A DNA stretch of 64,000 bases from Sthenelais limicola (GCA_942159475.1 OW804102.1:22882684-22946683), one strand, 5' to 3'. Counted from the stretch's first letter, positions 12,101 through 24,959 are shown. Notes: a model not told the origin generated them from the sequence alone. Numbers and translations: made by a program.

Positions 12101-14798
12101 CAAATGAAGATGTACCCAGAGCTAGAGCTACTCGCCAATATGATGGACCTATATTGTTTCAATTTATTCCAAAAAAAGATTCTGATAAATGGTCACTACA
12201 AAATCAGGTAGCTTATACCTGGAACCACCTTCCTATTAGGCTGAGAAATATTCAAGACGATATCATGTTTAAAAACCAAATTAAAAAGTTCTACCTGGAT
12301 AAAGGCTAAATGGGCCTATCACCCAGTTTGCTCTCACTCTCACTCCTCACCTTTAATTAAAATTCTAATATAGATTATCTACATCATCACTCATCATTTC
12401 TATATTCATATGTCCTTTATGTGTTTATATAATTCCTTCATATATATTGTATAGAACCCTTTATTATGATACATTCATTTTGTATATCTCTATGAAATAT
12501 AGATAGAATTGACAGCAGATAACCTATAAAAACGCTAACTGTTTGCGGCGGTTACTTCTGCTAGTTTTCCCATTTTTTTCTGTTTGAAAATAAACACGTC
12601 AAAAAAAAAAAATTTAATGTAGAGATGACCTCGCCACCCGTCTCCACCTACAAAACTAGCACAACAACAAATAATACTATACTATTACACCATATTATAT
12701 TACTGTTGTGTTCCTCTTTTGCAACAAATATCCAGTTCTGGGCCAGCTTTTATAGTTGAGTTAATAAATGGTTAAGAAATTTCAGCCAGATCTGAAGGCC
12801 TTGCTCTAAATTGTCAAATTTCACAAACCAGAAACTTAGATATTGACTTTAACATTGATTGTAGGCCCTATGGTATTTTACCAATCTTTTTTTAAAGGAA
12901 ACGCACTTATTGATGAGCTAAATATTGTAGATTTCCATGAAAACACTCTGATTAAGCAATTATTTAAAGGGCAGATCTCAGTGTGCATTTGCTAACAATC
13001 ACACCTCCCCATAACTGATAAGACCTGGTGCTGCTGCAAGCTTTATCATAGAGTCTGCCCAGTCACTGATGTGCCTTACGACATTTGGAAAAATCCAATC
13101 GTCTTTAGGAGCATTGGCAACTGGGCCGATTCCTACACCTGCTTAGTGGACATGTATCTAAGTAAACTCCCTACAAGCATGCCCCAAGGTTCCATCCTTG
13201 GCCACCTACTTTTCCTACTCTACATGACCTACTGAACACAAACTTCAGGCTACCCTGGATCCCTTGAAACAATACTGTGGCATGAACAAGCTCATGATCA
13301 ATGCAAAGAAACTAAGTGAATGATGGCTGGCAAACGTTTCTCTCTAGGACCACCTTCCCAAATGCTACTAAAGAACTTGAAGAGGTACCCCAATATAGCT
13401 ACTAAGGGACTGTGCTTGGTTCCAAACTAAACTGCCTGCCCTAGGTCAACAAAATAATTGAAATGCCAACAACAAAATGAGACTCCAATTTTACGAAGCC
13501 CTGATATTTTCACTATTTTATTAAAACTATGTCTTCCTCACCATTATGCACGAATGACCCATTGGTAAATAACCAGATGAATTAGTTAGTTCCATGTAAC
13601 CAAAATCCCGAAATGGTTTCAGGCCTTATGTGGATTTGGCTTCTTCCCATAATGATCTCAACCTTTGAAATACTTCAGTCACTAACCATATAATGATACC
13701 CGCTACCTTAGATCCATGTACCAAGCCTCCACACTTAACTTTAAATTTATCTTTAAACTGTTCCAAAGGGTGATGTATATGGGAAGGAAACTCACCTCCA
13801 AAAACCACCTTCACACCTTTGCTGTGAGCATAACACATAATATAATCCTGCACACCCTCAGCAAACAAAATCACAGTTGTTATCTTCGTCCAGTCGTACT
13901 TGAGGTAGTTATGCTTTGAGACAACGAATGTAAATACCTGGAACTGAATTTGTTTTAACAAACTGACACGATGTATACTTGTAAAGAAACATGTGTATAT
14001 TCTACAACTATCTACGCAGAATTGAAATATGAAGAGGAAAGTATGCTAGTTGTTGCATAGTACAAAGTCACTTAGCGGTTAAATTACACACAGTTCAACC
14101 ATACATATCCAGGGCCTGCTTAAAATACTCACCTCATATCTTGGTCTGTTCAGCACCCTATTGCAATGGCTACTTACTGGACAAGGACACTTTGGACCTA
14201 ACCAATTCCCTTTCCCATTCCCTGTTCCTGAGTTATCATCTGGTTCCTCCCCATCTCCTGACATGTGCTCCCCATCCCCTGATGCTTCTTGGTGACTTCC
14301 ATTGATGTCTCTATCGCTCACTGGAATATATTCACGACTGATTTCATCTTCATCTCCTTCTTCTTCGGTAGATCTGGGATATCGCTTAGCTTTATATGTA
14401 TATCCTGCTGTAGTTGCTGCAAAAGGATCGACAGTGGTTCTGTCTACCTGAAAACTCCCTGTACTTTCACCATTTTCCCCAGTCCTGGGATAAGTTGTAA
14501 CAAGTTCATCCCTACTTGATCGCTTTGGCACAGTGAAACTTGCTGAAGTGGAAGTTCCATGTGTGACTGTAGAACCACCTTGGGTCCCATATCCCTGTTG
14601 ATCCCCATGTGCATGTACCCTTTGCCCATGGCCCTCATGACTGCCCATCCCTTTCCCTTGACCACCAGACAAGGGTCTACTGCCATGGCTGGAACTGGTC
14701 CTTCCACTACTATGACGCCTCCTGCTGGGACTCCCAGATGATAACTGGAGAAGAATGATGGTGACCAACAGGAGGGATCTGCCTATGTGGAGCTGCAT
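6184..14798 (-). CDS. CTBS: Di-N-acetylchitobiase (GH18), complete, seven exons
   Basis: Exons, in transcript order: 14798-14133, 13937-13796, 11263-11064, 10220-10067, 9528-9431, 7453-7319, 6399-6184. All junctions are GT/AG and the phases (0,1,0,1,0,0) join into one 536-residue frame. Residues 1-23 look like a signal peptide. Residues 24 to about 203 are a Ser/Gly/His/Arg- then Glu/Asp-rich stretch that I do not know from vertebrate chitobiase. The enzyme starts at CPCP (204). Family landmarks are CYAHSKG, the catalytic motif DGINLDFE (295-302, acid/base Glu302, with Asn where many GH18 enzymes have Asp, as in vertebrate chitobiase), MSYD in exon 4, WYGYDYPC in exon 5 and LRGIGMW in exon 7. 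The family cleaves the chitobiose core of N-glycans in lysosomes. ATG 14798 is preferred to an in-frame GTG two codons upstream. An acceptor-like tttcag just upstream suggests a 5'UTR intron. Introns 2 and 5 carry retroelements. Confidence 0.93.
7997..8616 (+). repeat. 5' LTR (inferred complete)
   Basis: Bounded by TG at 7997 and CA at 8616, with TSD-like AGAC before it. A TATAAG-AATAAA pair at 8474-8485 could serve as overlapping promoter and polyadenylation signal. The first ~350 bp are GC-richer than the surroundings. Confidence 0.6.
8839..8976 (+). pseudogene. Start of a retroelement polyprotein, truncated
   Basis: An ATG downstream of the putative primer-binding site opens a frame of about 46 codons, acidic and aromatic (for example RIEYVEEFPQYLEAEDIF). 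It then runs into the truncated 3' LTR at the shared tattttgtc. The position fits the beginning of gag, but I recognise no gag motif in it. Confidence 0.4.
8977..9242 (+). repeat. 3' LTR, 5'-truncated
   Basis: This is 266 bp, about 98% identical to 8351-8616, ending TTCA and followed by AGAC. The missing 5' part coincides with the junction to the gag-like frame. The shared TATTTTGTC at the junction leaves room for a microhomology-mediated deletion. Confidence 0.7.
11345..12612 (+). mobile_element. 5'-truncated non-LTR retrotransposon (LINE) with reverse-transcriptase frame
   Basis: The frame beginning near 11350 reads through GVPQGSILGP, FILYADDTVLYA (catalytic YADD), a W-x3-N-x-I-x-I-N-x2-K-like motif and KHYTYLGVAID. 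These mark the palm and thumb of a Jockey/CR1-type reverse transcriptase. It breaks at a run of eight A at 11922-11929 and continues one frame over (IIQKLQNKALMIALRC) to a stop at 12309. An AATAAA at 12589-12594 and a 12-A tail at 12601-12612 close the element. It lies in CTBS intron 2, antisense to the gene. Endonuclease and the RT N-terminus are absent, so it is dead on arrival. Confidence 0.88.
13040..13500 (+). pseudogene. Decayed reverse-transcriptase remnant
   Basis: The frame at about 13178-13230 reads SMPQGSILGHLLFLLYMTY and then a stop, matching the xPQGSxLGPLLF motif of non-LTR reverse transcriptases. A following piece, LDPLKQYCGMNKLMINAKKL, matches the region after the YADD box. 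The YADD box itself is missing. It sits in CTBS intron 2, beyond the better-preserved LINE, and comes from a different, older element. Confidence 0.6.
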
Positions 14799-17700
14799 GG
14801 TCACCCTAGCCTGAAATAGAATTGAAATTGTGGTATAACTTAGGGTTGCATATTACTATTATTAATATTCTCATACTACTGGGTTCTATGTATAATGTGT
14901 TACATTATGTTATGCTCTCCTATGCAGTTCTAACATGAGGTCAGGACAAGAGTCCTCCACTCAACAAAAATATTGTCATTGTCAGCAGGGAATTTCAATA
15001 TCGTTTTCCAGCTGTTCTGCAGGTGGTTCTTGACCAATTTCTCCATATCCCTGTGGTGTATACAAGGGAGATTGTTCATGGGTATTCCACTGAGGGCGCC
15101 ATGATCCCCAGCAGGTAGAACCTAGTTGGAAGATCTAGAAATAAAGCCTCAGTTTTAACGTGAGTCTAGCCATAGCCATCTCGAATTTATAGATGTGTTT
15201 TATCGGCTTGGTGATGCACAGCCCTATGAAGTCTGAAAGATGAGGGAAAAGATAGTTCAACAGCCTAACACTCTATTCAGGGCACCACTGTTAACCTACG
15301 TCACGATGTGGGCAAAGTCTTGAAATGCACATTCAATGTAGCCTACACAATAAACAAGTCAGTGCATGGTGGTGCATGGTGTAAATTTCAGGTGTGACAT
15401 TCTGACGTCACAAAAGACCCTCAATGCCCTCTTGTGTGCTAAACAGAATTGTTACCCAAGTTTTCTCAGTTGTTGCCTATGGGTTGCCTATAACTCGGTC
15501 ATAAAAGAAATCTTAGAAATTGTGACTTTTGTAGTACAAATTGTTGTACTTCATCCATAACATTTGCTACCACGAATGTGACCTTTAAGCCATTTAGTGA
15601 CCCCTTAAATCGAAAGCAGTGCATTATGTATTAATACTTTACCACAGTGTGATCTCCAGAATCTTTATAATATATATGTCCTATTGCTAATTTCTCCTGG
15701 ATATTTCCTTAAATGTTCAGAAGTTCTCCCGGCAGCTATTTATACAAGGAGAATGTATTTATATATGTTGACACTAACTGCTTTGAGAATTGAGAGAGGT
15801 GCGTGGTGAGGGAGCAAGAATAGAAAGGTGGTGCTTAGAATTTGAAAATAGTAATTGATATGCGCATTCTCCCACGAGAAATAGTATATGTTTGAGACTC
15901 ACTTTTACTTCACCATCTTTTTACATCTTCAGAATACCAAATGCTCTCAGGAAATGAGATACTCACCATTTACATCATGTGAATGGGCACCCAAACATGA
16001 GGAAAATAAATCATCATTATTAACCTTTTATTCAGAACAGAAATCATGCTTACAATAGCATTGTTCTCAGTCCAGCTGACAAAGACTTTATCAACATCAT
16101 AGGAAGAAGATATATCACTTAATTACAAAAATCATAATATCAGATCACCAAGTATGAGTATATAAATGTTAGACATTTCACAAATAATGAATTCTTTGTA
16201 CTGTAAATGTTGCCCGATTAAAAAGATTTCATACAGGCAATGGGTATATAGTTTTACAACAAAATACATAAAAGGAATAATATCCAATACCAACACAAAC
16301 GTTTTGATTAAATAATATAAGCCCACGAATATCTCAAGACAGGAATGTTTTCTATAATGTCATGTTGATCGGCAGTTATGATATATTTGCTTTAGTAGAT
16401 AAAGAGCAGGATATTTGGATTTTTTAATTTAGAAAAGAAATAACGAGAGCTAAAACGTACCTCCAGTCAATACATTATATGTTCTTAAACGACGAACAGA
16501 AGCTCCCTGTCATATATGGTTATCCAGAATGTTTAAACCAAGTTCGTTTTCAAATTTGAGATCATAACTCATAACTCTATATTGAAGCGTTTAGACTGTA
16601 TTTGTAATATTATAGTAGCCATAGCCTTCAAGATGTATCTGTAACCCATGATTTTTGAGCTTGAAAGAGATAATATACTAGGTTATTACTGCAATTAGCT
16701 ACTATTGTCGTTTTTAGTTTACTATATCATATATCTTTAACTCTATTTCTTTTCCTAAGGTTTCTTTTGAACAATGTATTTACCTATAACTATTGTGATC
16801 GCGAATATTAATTGCCCTTTACATATTAGCTATAGTTAACAAAGTTAGTGAAATTATGTTATCTTATGCTATCATTTTACAACTGGTGCTCTCTCGTATC
16901 CAATCTTTATAGCCATAAACCTTAGTAGAACAATAGCCAAACATTTGTTTCCCAGACTCTATAATAAAGCTACGATCACTTTTAATTCTGACCCACACAC
17001 AGTAGTTAAGGACCATACTGGAAGACATATGGATTCATAATCAGATGTATGGCTCATATTTGTTTAACACCCTTAGATACAAATAAATAATGTTTGGAAT
17101 TGAATATTCATGTCGCTGGGCATGATCTGGAAGACCTGGTCTTGTACCAGATGATCACTACCCTTTTTGTCACTTTTCGCATCAACACATTTTTATCATT
17201 TTACCACAAAACTTTTGTAACCTACCACAGTCATGTAATAAAGGACCATTTATTCTAAGCCGTTCGATAAAAAAAATGTCATGAATATGATGAGTAGTGA
17301 ATTCTGCGCCATGAACAAATAATAAACTAGTTAACTTATTACGTATCTAAAATGTGAATCTATTAAATGTTTCAAGGAAATAATCACATTTGTCCTGTAA
17401 TGGTAATAATATTCTTGTGAAGTTAAAAAAATATCTATAGTTTTTAAACTAAAGCTAAACTCAAATTGATGAAATTGAAACCAACCACTAACAATTGTCA
17501 AGGCATGGAGTTTTTGCTCTTATGCCACATTCCAAACCGAAACAGTAATTCTAGAAGACAGTTTGAAATGGGGATATTGTAAAAAAGGATTTTTTTTAAA
17601 AGCATTTATTTCTATATCAACATAGATCAATACTTCAGAATGTTGTTTGGCCAAATCTACGTTTATGCGCACATCCTTTCCCCTGACTTCCCCATACACC

Positions 17701-20156
17701 GTGTTCAAATTAACCACAAGAATCTACTGGCAATGATAAAAGCATACTCACATGGGCCCATCGTCACAAATAGCTGCATGTTTTCTTCGTGTCTTGTGTG
17801 AGATAGGATACCTGTGGAAAAACTGACATGCTGCCTATCCTCTCTGCATTTTGATTCTATACGATAAGTGCTGTCTTTTCAATATCTTCCTTTGCTTTAG
17901 CAAAACACATCGGCAGCATCTTCAGGGAACTTATTATGCTGTCTTCGAGTAGAATTAAAAGTTGTTCAGGTGTAAGGGTGGTGGTAGGAGAGGGGGGCAC
18001 TCGCCAGACAGAAATACGGTTTGATATTATTATATCATTATATCATTTGCATATTCTAAGTGTAATGAAATATCGTGACGTGTATGATTGTAACTTTCCT
18101 CTTGTCTGGATAATTGGATTACCTTACCTGTAAGAACTCTTAAAGTATATCTGGATTGTTACCTTTAAGAACATTTAAAGCAGATCTATTCTTTTGTCTC
18201 ATCGTTCCTCAGGCATATGATATAACAAAAATATACTAATACATGAGCAAATGAAAATGTCAGTGAGTATATAATTGTTTTATACCTGCGACTGTAGTGT
18301 GTATCTGTCAGTGGATGCAAGAATAACCTATAGATACATTCAAGCTCAATGCAGAACTCATCCTGAACTCCATTACTGATATCATACCAATATCTATTGA
18401 ATTTCAACTTACTTTTGTAGCTACCCATTTGTGATGTGTTTCAGGAAAATGACTCACAAGTCGCAAAGAAATGAACTTTGAGATTTCATCACATTTGAAA
18501 AGATGAGATCAAGCCGATTCCAATGATAGTAAACAGTAGGACTTCTAACAAGTATTTCTATATTTTAAGTTTTATTTTTTTATTTTTAAAATAAAAGTTT
18601 GTGCAATATCTGAGTATTACTGTACATAACAGAACTACAATCTATGTTGTAATTATGTGTGTACATGTATTACAACTACTAATAAATAAGCTAAATGTAC
18701 TCCATAGGATGATCTTGGAAATACATGGATATATTTAATAGACAGTCTTGAAAGTTAGTACATGTATTAATAAGACTTCAAGCGCTAGATACCCGAAAAG
18801 TGGAAACATTCCTACAAAGACATCTTGTGAATAAAACACTTTCAAAGCTGGGTCAACCTCATGAGACAGGGCCCAGGCGGCATGTAGGGAAGGACAAGTT
18901 ACAAGTTATAAATAACGACTCCAATCAATGCCAGATTACGAAGAATAATTGTGATTGCTTGGACAGTGGGGAATTCTTCCTTGAAATACATTGAATGTAG
19001 CAGCGCCCCCCCCCCCCCCCCCCCACACACACACACTCTGAGGGCACTGGATCTGTTCCACCCTATGAGTCATGGGTGTATCTATACATCTACATGTAGT
19101 CTAGAGGGGCGGGGGGCTCAAAGGAATATTCCATCATTTTTATTATCATTTAGTAGGTATCTGGCAGTACTAGCAACAGCTTCCTATTTTCAGGTCGAAA
19201 GAACTGTTTTGTTGGGTATATATAGTATACATCCTTACAAAGAATTATAACTTACTGCAAAGTGAAATCACATTGAGATAAAGTTTATTCATTTTCTCAT
19301 TTAAATTTATATTCATTTAAACTTTTATAACCAAATAATAAAAGAAAATCAGTAGACCTGCCTGAACTTTTCTTTCAGCTAGCTTCGGAGGAATTGAATA
19401 TAATTTATTGGACATTATTCCCCGTATATATATAAGTATAAGAGGCGCGTATATATATGTAACCACATGCCACCCCCCACCCCCCACCCCACCCCACCCC
19501 TACACACACAGACCCCAAGTTCTAACACAGACAACTATAATATGTCAAGGAGACGACGCTTCCCTAACAACATGAATTGTGTCATTTCTTATGTCCACGA
19601 TCACACTTAAAGGGAGAGGCATACATACCACCCCCTAATCTCATTCAACATTCCCTGTCGTCGAGATTTGCTGAAACACTTGAAGAGAGTTTGTTCTCAT
19701 GTATGCCAATATTGACCCCATATCTCGTGTCCTATGGCAAACACGAGACCCTCGTGGCTGACAAGAATTTCTTACTTAATTGTTTATTTCCTCAGGTTCG
19801 CTTTAATTTATCTAAACCATATATATTGTTATTATACGCGCATTCTATATGAGACGTGCTATAAGTGGGGTGCTATAAAAATATTCATATAGGACGTGTC
19901 CTATATGAAATGTAGTTGTCTAAAAATAGCTCTGTTGTTATGCTTCACGGAGCTTTGGCTCTCCGCAGAGCATGTAAACAAATCCCCGCGATCGGTAATC
20001 CACCCGTGATTCTGATTCTAGAAATACATAATAAAACCTACATCATCAAATAGAGCATTAAATACTCTTTTGGATGATATAATTTGTATTCATGTAGCTC
20101 AAGGAATGGCCATGATATGGACGTTTTAATTAATTCATCAATATAGGCCTACTAAC
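14799..20156. other. Long non-coding interval upstream of CTBS
   Basis: AT-rich with no supported gene. It should contain the CTBS promoter and perhaps a 5'UTR exon, but I cannot place them. It includes a 19-C run followed by CA repeats (19006-19036), a C/A-rich tract at 19470-19510 and a perfect palindrome catataggacgtgtcctatatg near 19890-19912. Confidence 0.5.
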
Positions 20157-20203
20157 GGGGCTGTCAGCGGGGCTGGCAGCAGGGCTGGCAGCGGGGCAGT
20201 GGG
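20157..20203 (+). repeat. Small GGGGCTGGCAGC minisatellite
   Basis: About four imperfect 12-bp units in an otherwise AT-rich setting. Confidence 0.7.
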
Positions 20204-20280
20204 GCTCTCTGAGACTTCTTTAGTATTTTTTCAGTGATATCTGATGACATATGATCAAATTTTATGCACATATAATAAAT

Positions 20281-20459
20281 ATAGAATGGAACTCGCCAGC
20301 AATAATCGAAAATTTATAGGACTTGATTCGTCCACATAAGCACGATGCCGTAGGCAGAGTGCTTATGTGGACGAATCTCGTCCTATAAATTTTCGATTAT
20401 TGCCGGTGATTGGATTTTTTAACTTTTCGATTATTGCCGGCTCGTCCCATTCTCTCTAT
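20281..20459. mobile_element. MITE-like foldback element with internal palindrome
   Basis: Outer inverted repeats: atagaatggaactcgccagc... against ...ccggctcgtcccattctctctat. Inside, 20296-20343 and about 20359-20407 form a second nearly perfect ~47-bp inverted repeat around a 15-nt loop. The motif TTTTCGATTATTGCCGG occurs twice on the right side. Confidence 0.8.
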
Positions 20460-20607
20460 TTATTGAGTCAGTGTGTGTACTAGATTCGCTATATATTTTA
20501 GTTTCCTATTACTACTTTTTGTATTGCTTACAGTAACATGCAATACGAGAGGCTACAATTATTAACACAAATATTCCTCTTGATTTAATACTAGATATGC
20601 TCTTGTC

Positions 20608-20696
20608 CCCTAAGCCGATTCTCATGCGATTATCACGGAATCTAGTGAAAAAGGGTCCTCTACGGCTCAAAATCGTATGACAATCGGCTTAGTGGA
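20608..20696. repeat. Short foldback repeat
   Basis: ctaagccgattctcatgcgat at the left faces aatcgtatgacaatcggctt at the right. An 89-bp unit with ~22-bp arms. Confidence 0.6.
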
Positions 20697-22979
20697 CTAG
20701 GGTCTTATGGAATGATATATCCATTGGCTATATACACGGCTTGGGTCATTGGATATATATCGTCTTAGATTCCTTGCAAGAGAATGAGCATGGTAAAACG
20801 TGTCCAATTATAAGGACCCTTTTTACCTTAGACCAACACCATAATATCTGGCTAAAAATCCCTACACATCGTGACATCATTCATATCCGTATAGCGGAGG
20901 GAAAAAGGACCAACAGTAAGAGGATACCACACCGTTATTTTTATCCTGTAATTTTTGTTATATTTCTTTCTTGGTATTTACTTCCATAGGTAATTTAATA
21001 GAATACACCGATGAAGGTCTGATGGTACCCGATTCGATGAATCGTTTCGTTTGTGATTCATTAATAAACTATTTTTCAAGCAACAATTATCCACGACTAC
21101 TCCTTTCAGGGTTTTGACGTGTTATTCCCTTACTTAACAATCTAATAGAATATCAGGTATAATCGGAAAAAACATCGATCCTGTATCGAACTGTTATCCG
21201 GAATAAAGAAGAAACATTAACCAACATATACCGTGTCCCAAATATATGTTTATAAAATCACTCGGTTTTCTCAATACAAAATGAAGGCGATTTTTTTTTT
21301 AGAAAAATTTTATTAAGTCCAGTTCCGTTGCATTATACAATGGTAATCTCATGGAGCGATGAAACAGGCGATGCACCACCAGATGTCGATCATGTATCCT
21401 TACAGATGCATTGATGAATATAATAATAGTAGAATATTGAAATATATCAAATATCAAATGATTAAATATCGGAAAAGAGTGGTTAAAAGATGTTCCCAAA
21501 GAACCCGATGGAATTATTCAATATTAGCCAAATATTTGAAGGAAAAAAACCCTATATATTTGAAAGAATTATTTATTTGAAAGAAATATACCCAAACAAA
21601 TAGGACGTGTGACTAGAGGTGCAACTAAAACAACCTTTCCTCTGCCTAATAATTTTACTTTCGTTTTGTTTTTGTTTTTTTTAAAAATCAGGTTCTTACC
21701 AAATCAATAGGCCAGTGAATACCACAGTAGTTTGAAAGATGGGATTTTAGGTATCATTGAGACAGTCAACCCTCTTTTTATTGGGAGAAAAGGAACAACA
21801 ATTGACGTATATCATAGAGAGACTTGAACAAGTTCTTTGTAACGACAATTTATTTGATGGATCAATCGTACTTACAATTTTTCAGAGCAAAACCTTTTGT
21901 ATTATCCAGCATGCAGCAAACTCTCGGATCCCTCGCCGAATCATACAATAACAGATATAGAGAGATATAATCGCGTGTACTCTATACATAAATGCCAAGG
22001 AAAGGGTAGATAAGAAACCCAATTTTAATAATTCTGGATTCATGAATCTTCTCTGGATCCATTGCAGGACGCGACCATGAACCAATTTTAGGAGGGCTGT
22101 TATCGCTCATGACACACAATATGGTGTCAATAATGACATAAACATGTCTCATAGAAAGGACTTGCGTCTGGAAAACACATAATACAAATATGCGTAAGGT
22201 CTCAGAAAAGAGAAAAATATATTGCTGTAAGCCTTGTTTACCAATGTCCACAGGCACAATTACAATATCAAAATGCGATAATCTAAAAAGTACTCAGTAC
22301 TTCGTGGAAACTAAACAGATATCGCATATCACGTGACAAAGCAAAGATCACTGTATTAAAGTTGCATTCTCGCCTAATTACAACCAAACATAATCTCACC
22401 AAATTTACTCATAGTCACGGCTGGTGGGCGATAATAAGTGAAGCCACCGCAGGAAAGGATACAAATGTGGACTTTTATGAATGCCTGTAGCAAAAGCAAA
22501 GGTCCTCCGACATGTTGGTCAAATGTCTTATGATCAGTTGGAAAAGAATGGAACAAAAAATAGAAAACCTTTTTTTGATAAGTGGTGCGTTAATTAACTG
22601 AGAATGCAGTTCTAAGTATATAATTTCTAAAGAGCACAATGCTCAATCAGCAGATTTAAAGAAGAACCCATCAGGATATTACAGCAATATATAAGGGTGC
22701 TGTTTACTATTTAGACAAACAACAGATACAATTACTTTAAAGACACTCAAAAAAGACCAACTTAATGCATATTCTATAAGTGCTAAGAAGGCACCGGGAA
22801 TGGCTAATATCAAGCAAAGCATCACAGCGTGTGGTAGACCTAAACATCTAAATTAAGAATAAAAGATGGCTGAAAATTGCCATGGAAAAAAATTAATAGC
22901 TACGATCTATCAAAACATTGTCAGCATCCAGGGAGGTATAGCATGGGGAATACTGTCAGCAATTTAGAAATGTCATACT
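20697..22979. other. Non-coding spacer
   Basis: Several frames of 60-90 codons occur on both strands (for example 20741-20989, 21359-21580 and 21982-22257). None has a recognisable motif or splice context. Confidence 0.4.
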
Positions 22980-23098
22980 AAAGCCTGGGTTCCACTGACA
23001 CGCTACTTCTACCACTACTACTCCCGTTCCTTTGGTCCGGGACCAAGGAAATGGCAGTAGTAGCGAGAGAGGTAGCATGGCAGTGGAACCCAGGCATA
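22980..23098. repeat. Short foldback repeat
   Basis: aagcctgggttccactgacacgctac is repeated in reverse complement as gtagcatggcagtggaacccaggc. The centre is an imperfect hairpin around ggtccgggacc. Confidence 0.7.
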
Positions 23099-23611
23099 AC
23101 TGGGAACCACTTGCTTGACTGAATTTTTAGAAATAAACAAAATACTCATAGAAACCACTCCTTTCAATTTGAAACTTAAAACCTGTTTAACTTTTTATCA
23201 TAATTGTAATCAAAATAGATGAAAAGTAAGCAGGCTTAACCGTTTCCAAGACAATTTTAAGGTTGAATGGTCTGACACTATTCCCTTGTAAATACCTCCC
23301 TTTATATACTACATCTAGCGATAAAGGCACGCGAAATATCACTTGAATAACATGCTGCTAAATGTATGCCTATCTAGAATAATACATTTTATCATTTAAT
23401 ATATATTAGATTTATATCCTGAAAACATTATGTATATATCATTTATACATGTTAAATGTTCGAGTCTCTTTGCATTGTTGTAGGTATATCTGATTTAATT
23501 GCATTGTTAACAATTGCATTGTTTTTATGGCAATGATACCAATCATCTCGAATAATAAAATTATCAAGTCGAGGTTTGGGATAAATGTTGATCTATATAT
23601 CTACCTATGTA

Positions 23612-23812
23612 CAGGGATGAAAGTGGGGCCATGGCAAAAAAAACTTAAATATTTCTGGAGAAGCACCCATAGGGGGATTCGGGGGAAATGAAAATTCATT
23701 TTGATGTTAATCTTTGAGAATTCCCAAGAAACTTTTCAGAGAATATTTTGCAATTTTTATATTGTTCCAAAAATACAGATTTCAGTATAAATATTGAAGA
23801 CTTTCATCCCTG
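23612..23812. mobile_element. 201-bp MITE with CAGGGATGAAAGT termini
   Basis: Perfect 13-bp inverted ends CAGGGATGAAAGT / ACTTTCATCCCTG, flanked on both sides by TA as a possible target duplication (23610-23611 and 23813-23814). No open frame. Confidence 0.75.
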
Positions 23813-24257
23813 TATGTAGGATAGAAATATGTAATGAAACAAACCCGGTAGGATACTGTCTAACTGACTGGTTGATATTGTAGAATCTATAGGGTCATGT
23901 ACCGAAGGCTCTTGTTGCAATGTGCAATAAACCCTATAGATACTTCAACTTAACAAAGTTTCTAGTAATATATTAAGCCGGCAATGATACCAATTAATGA
24001 TATCATATCTTTATATACATTAGTATCAAAGGAATGTCATGTAAGTTTGAATTACAATATCCATCTCTAGTCGAAGAACCCGATAGTACAGTGATTTGAT
24101 ATAATTATATATAATTTTACTCTAAAATCGCATGCAAAGTTTCTTTATTATAAAGGAAATAATCGTTCATATGAGGAAATATTATTGTTTCTCTCTGGAA
24201 CGAAAAATATCCTACTTGAACAAATTTGATAATACAAGAAAGAATACACATAGTATC

Positions 24258-24612
24258 TTAGGCCAACCAAAAATAGGTGCGTTTCCAATTTACCCCCCCC
24301 CCCCCCCCCCTCCCCGTACCTAGAAAAACCTTCCCCTACCTAAAAATTGTTTTGACCATACGTGATCTTTTTTGGATTTTTTAAACAGAAAAAGCTAATA
24401 AATTCCTGCAGGTTTTCCTAAACAGGAACTATCAAAAAACACATTTCCCTTGTTTAAAACAACTATTGTTATACAATAGACATTTTTTTCAGTTTTTGGA
24501 AGGTGGTTTCCTAAAAAAGAAAATTAAAAAAAAGTTACCACCCCATCCCCCACCCCTACCTAGTTTTCAGCCAGGTAAATCGGAAACACACCTATTATTT
24601 TGTTTGGCCTAA
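24258..24612. mobile_element. 355-bp MITE with ~35-bp inverted repeats
   Basis: TTAGGCCAACCAAAAATAGG at the left is matched by the reverse complement of cacctattattttgtttggc at the right, extending inward through gtttcc-aatttac. The interior holds a long C run (24292-24310) and A/T-rich sequence. Confidence 0.75.
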
Positions 24613-24959
24613 TAGACAGACTGCAGTTTCAAACAAGAGAATCAAATTCCTATAATGGAGTGTTCTGTTCACATGTCTCATAATATTTTTTATAAAATAC
24701 TATAATCGATACATGTAATCCTGAATAGATTCATACACTTGGTTATGTAAAATAGATGTAGAGAAATGAGGTGTCACATGATCATTGGAACATGTTACTG
24801 GCTGATGACGGCTATGGATAATAGCTATAAGTTTCTAAGCTTAAAAAATAGGTAAACTCTTACGAAATTCTCTACATCTACATGGATACTTTTGAGTTAC
24901 AATAGCAGAGATAATAATTGATATTCTAGTTTACAATGAATAAGCTGTCTATTTTATAC

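Noticed and set aside
14799..14804. GTG two codons upstream as the CTBS start
   Set aside because: The ATG at 14798 is a normal start and directly begins the signal peptide.
17520..17717. 65-codon minus-strand frame (GEVRGKDVRINVDLAKQ) that looks protein-like
   Set aside because: It lacks an ATG start, and the acceptor-like site upstream does not give an open joined frame; no family recognised.
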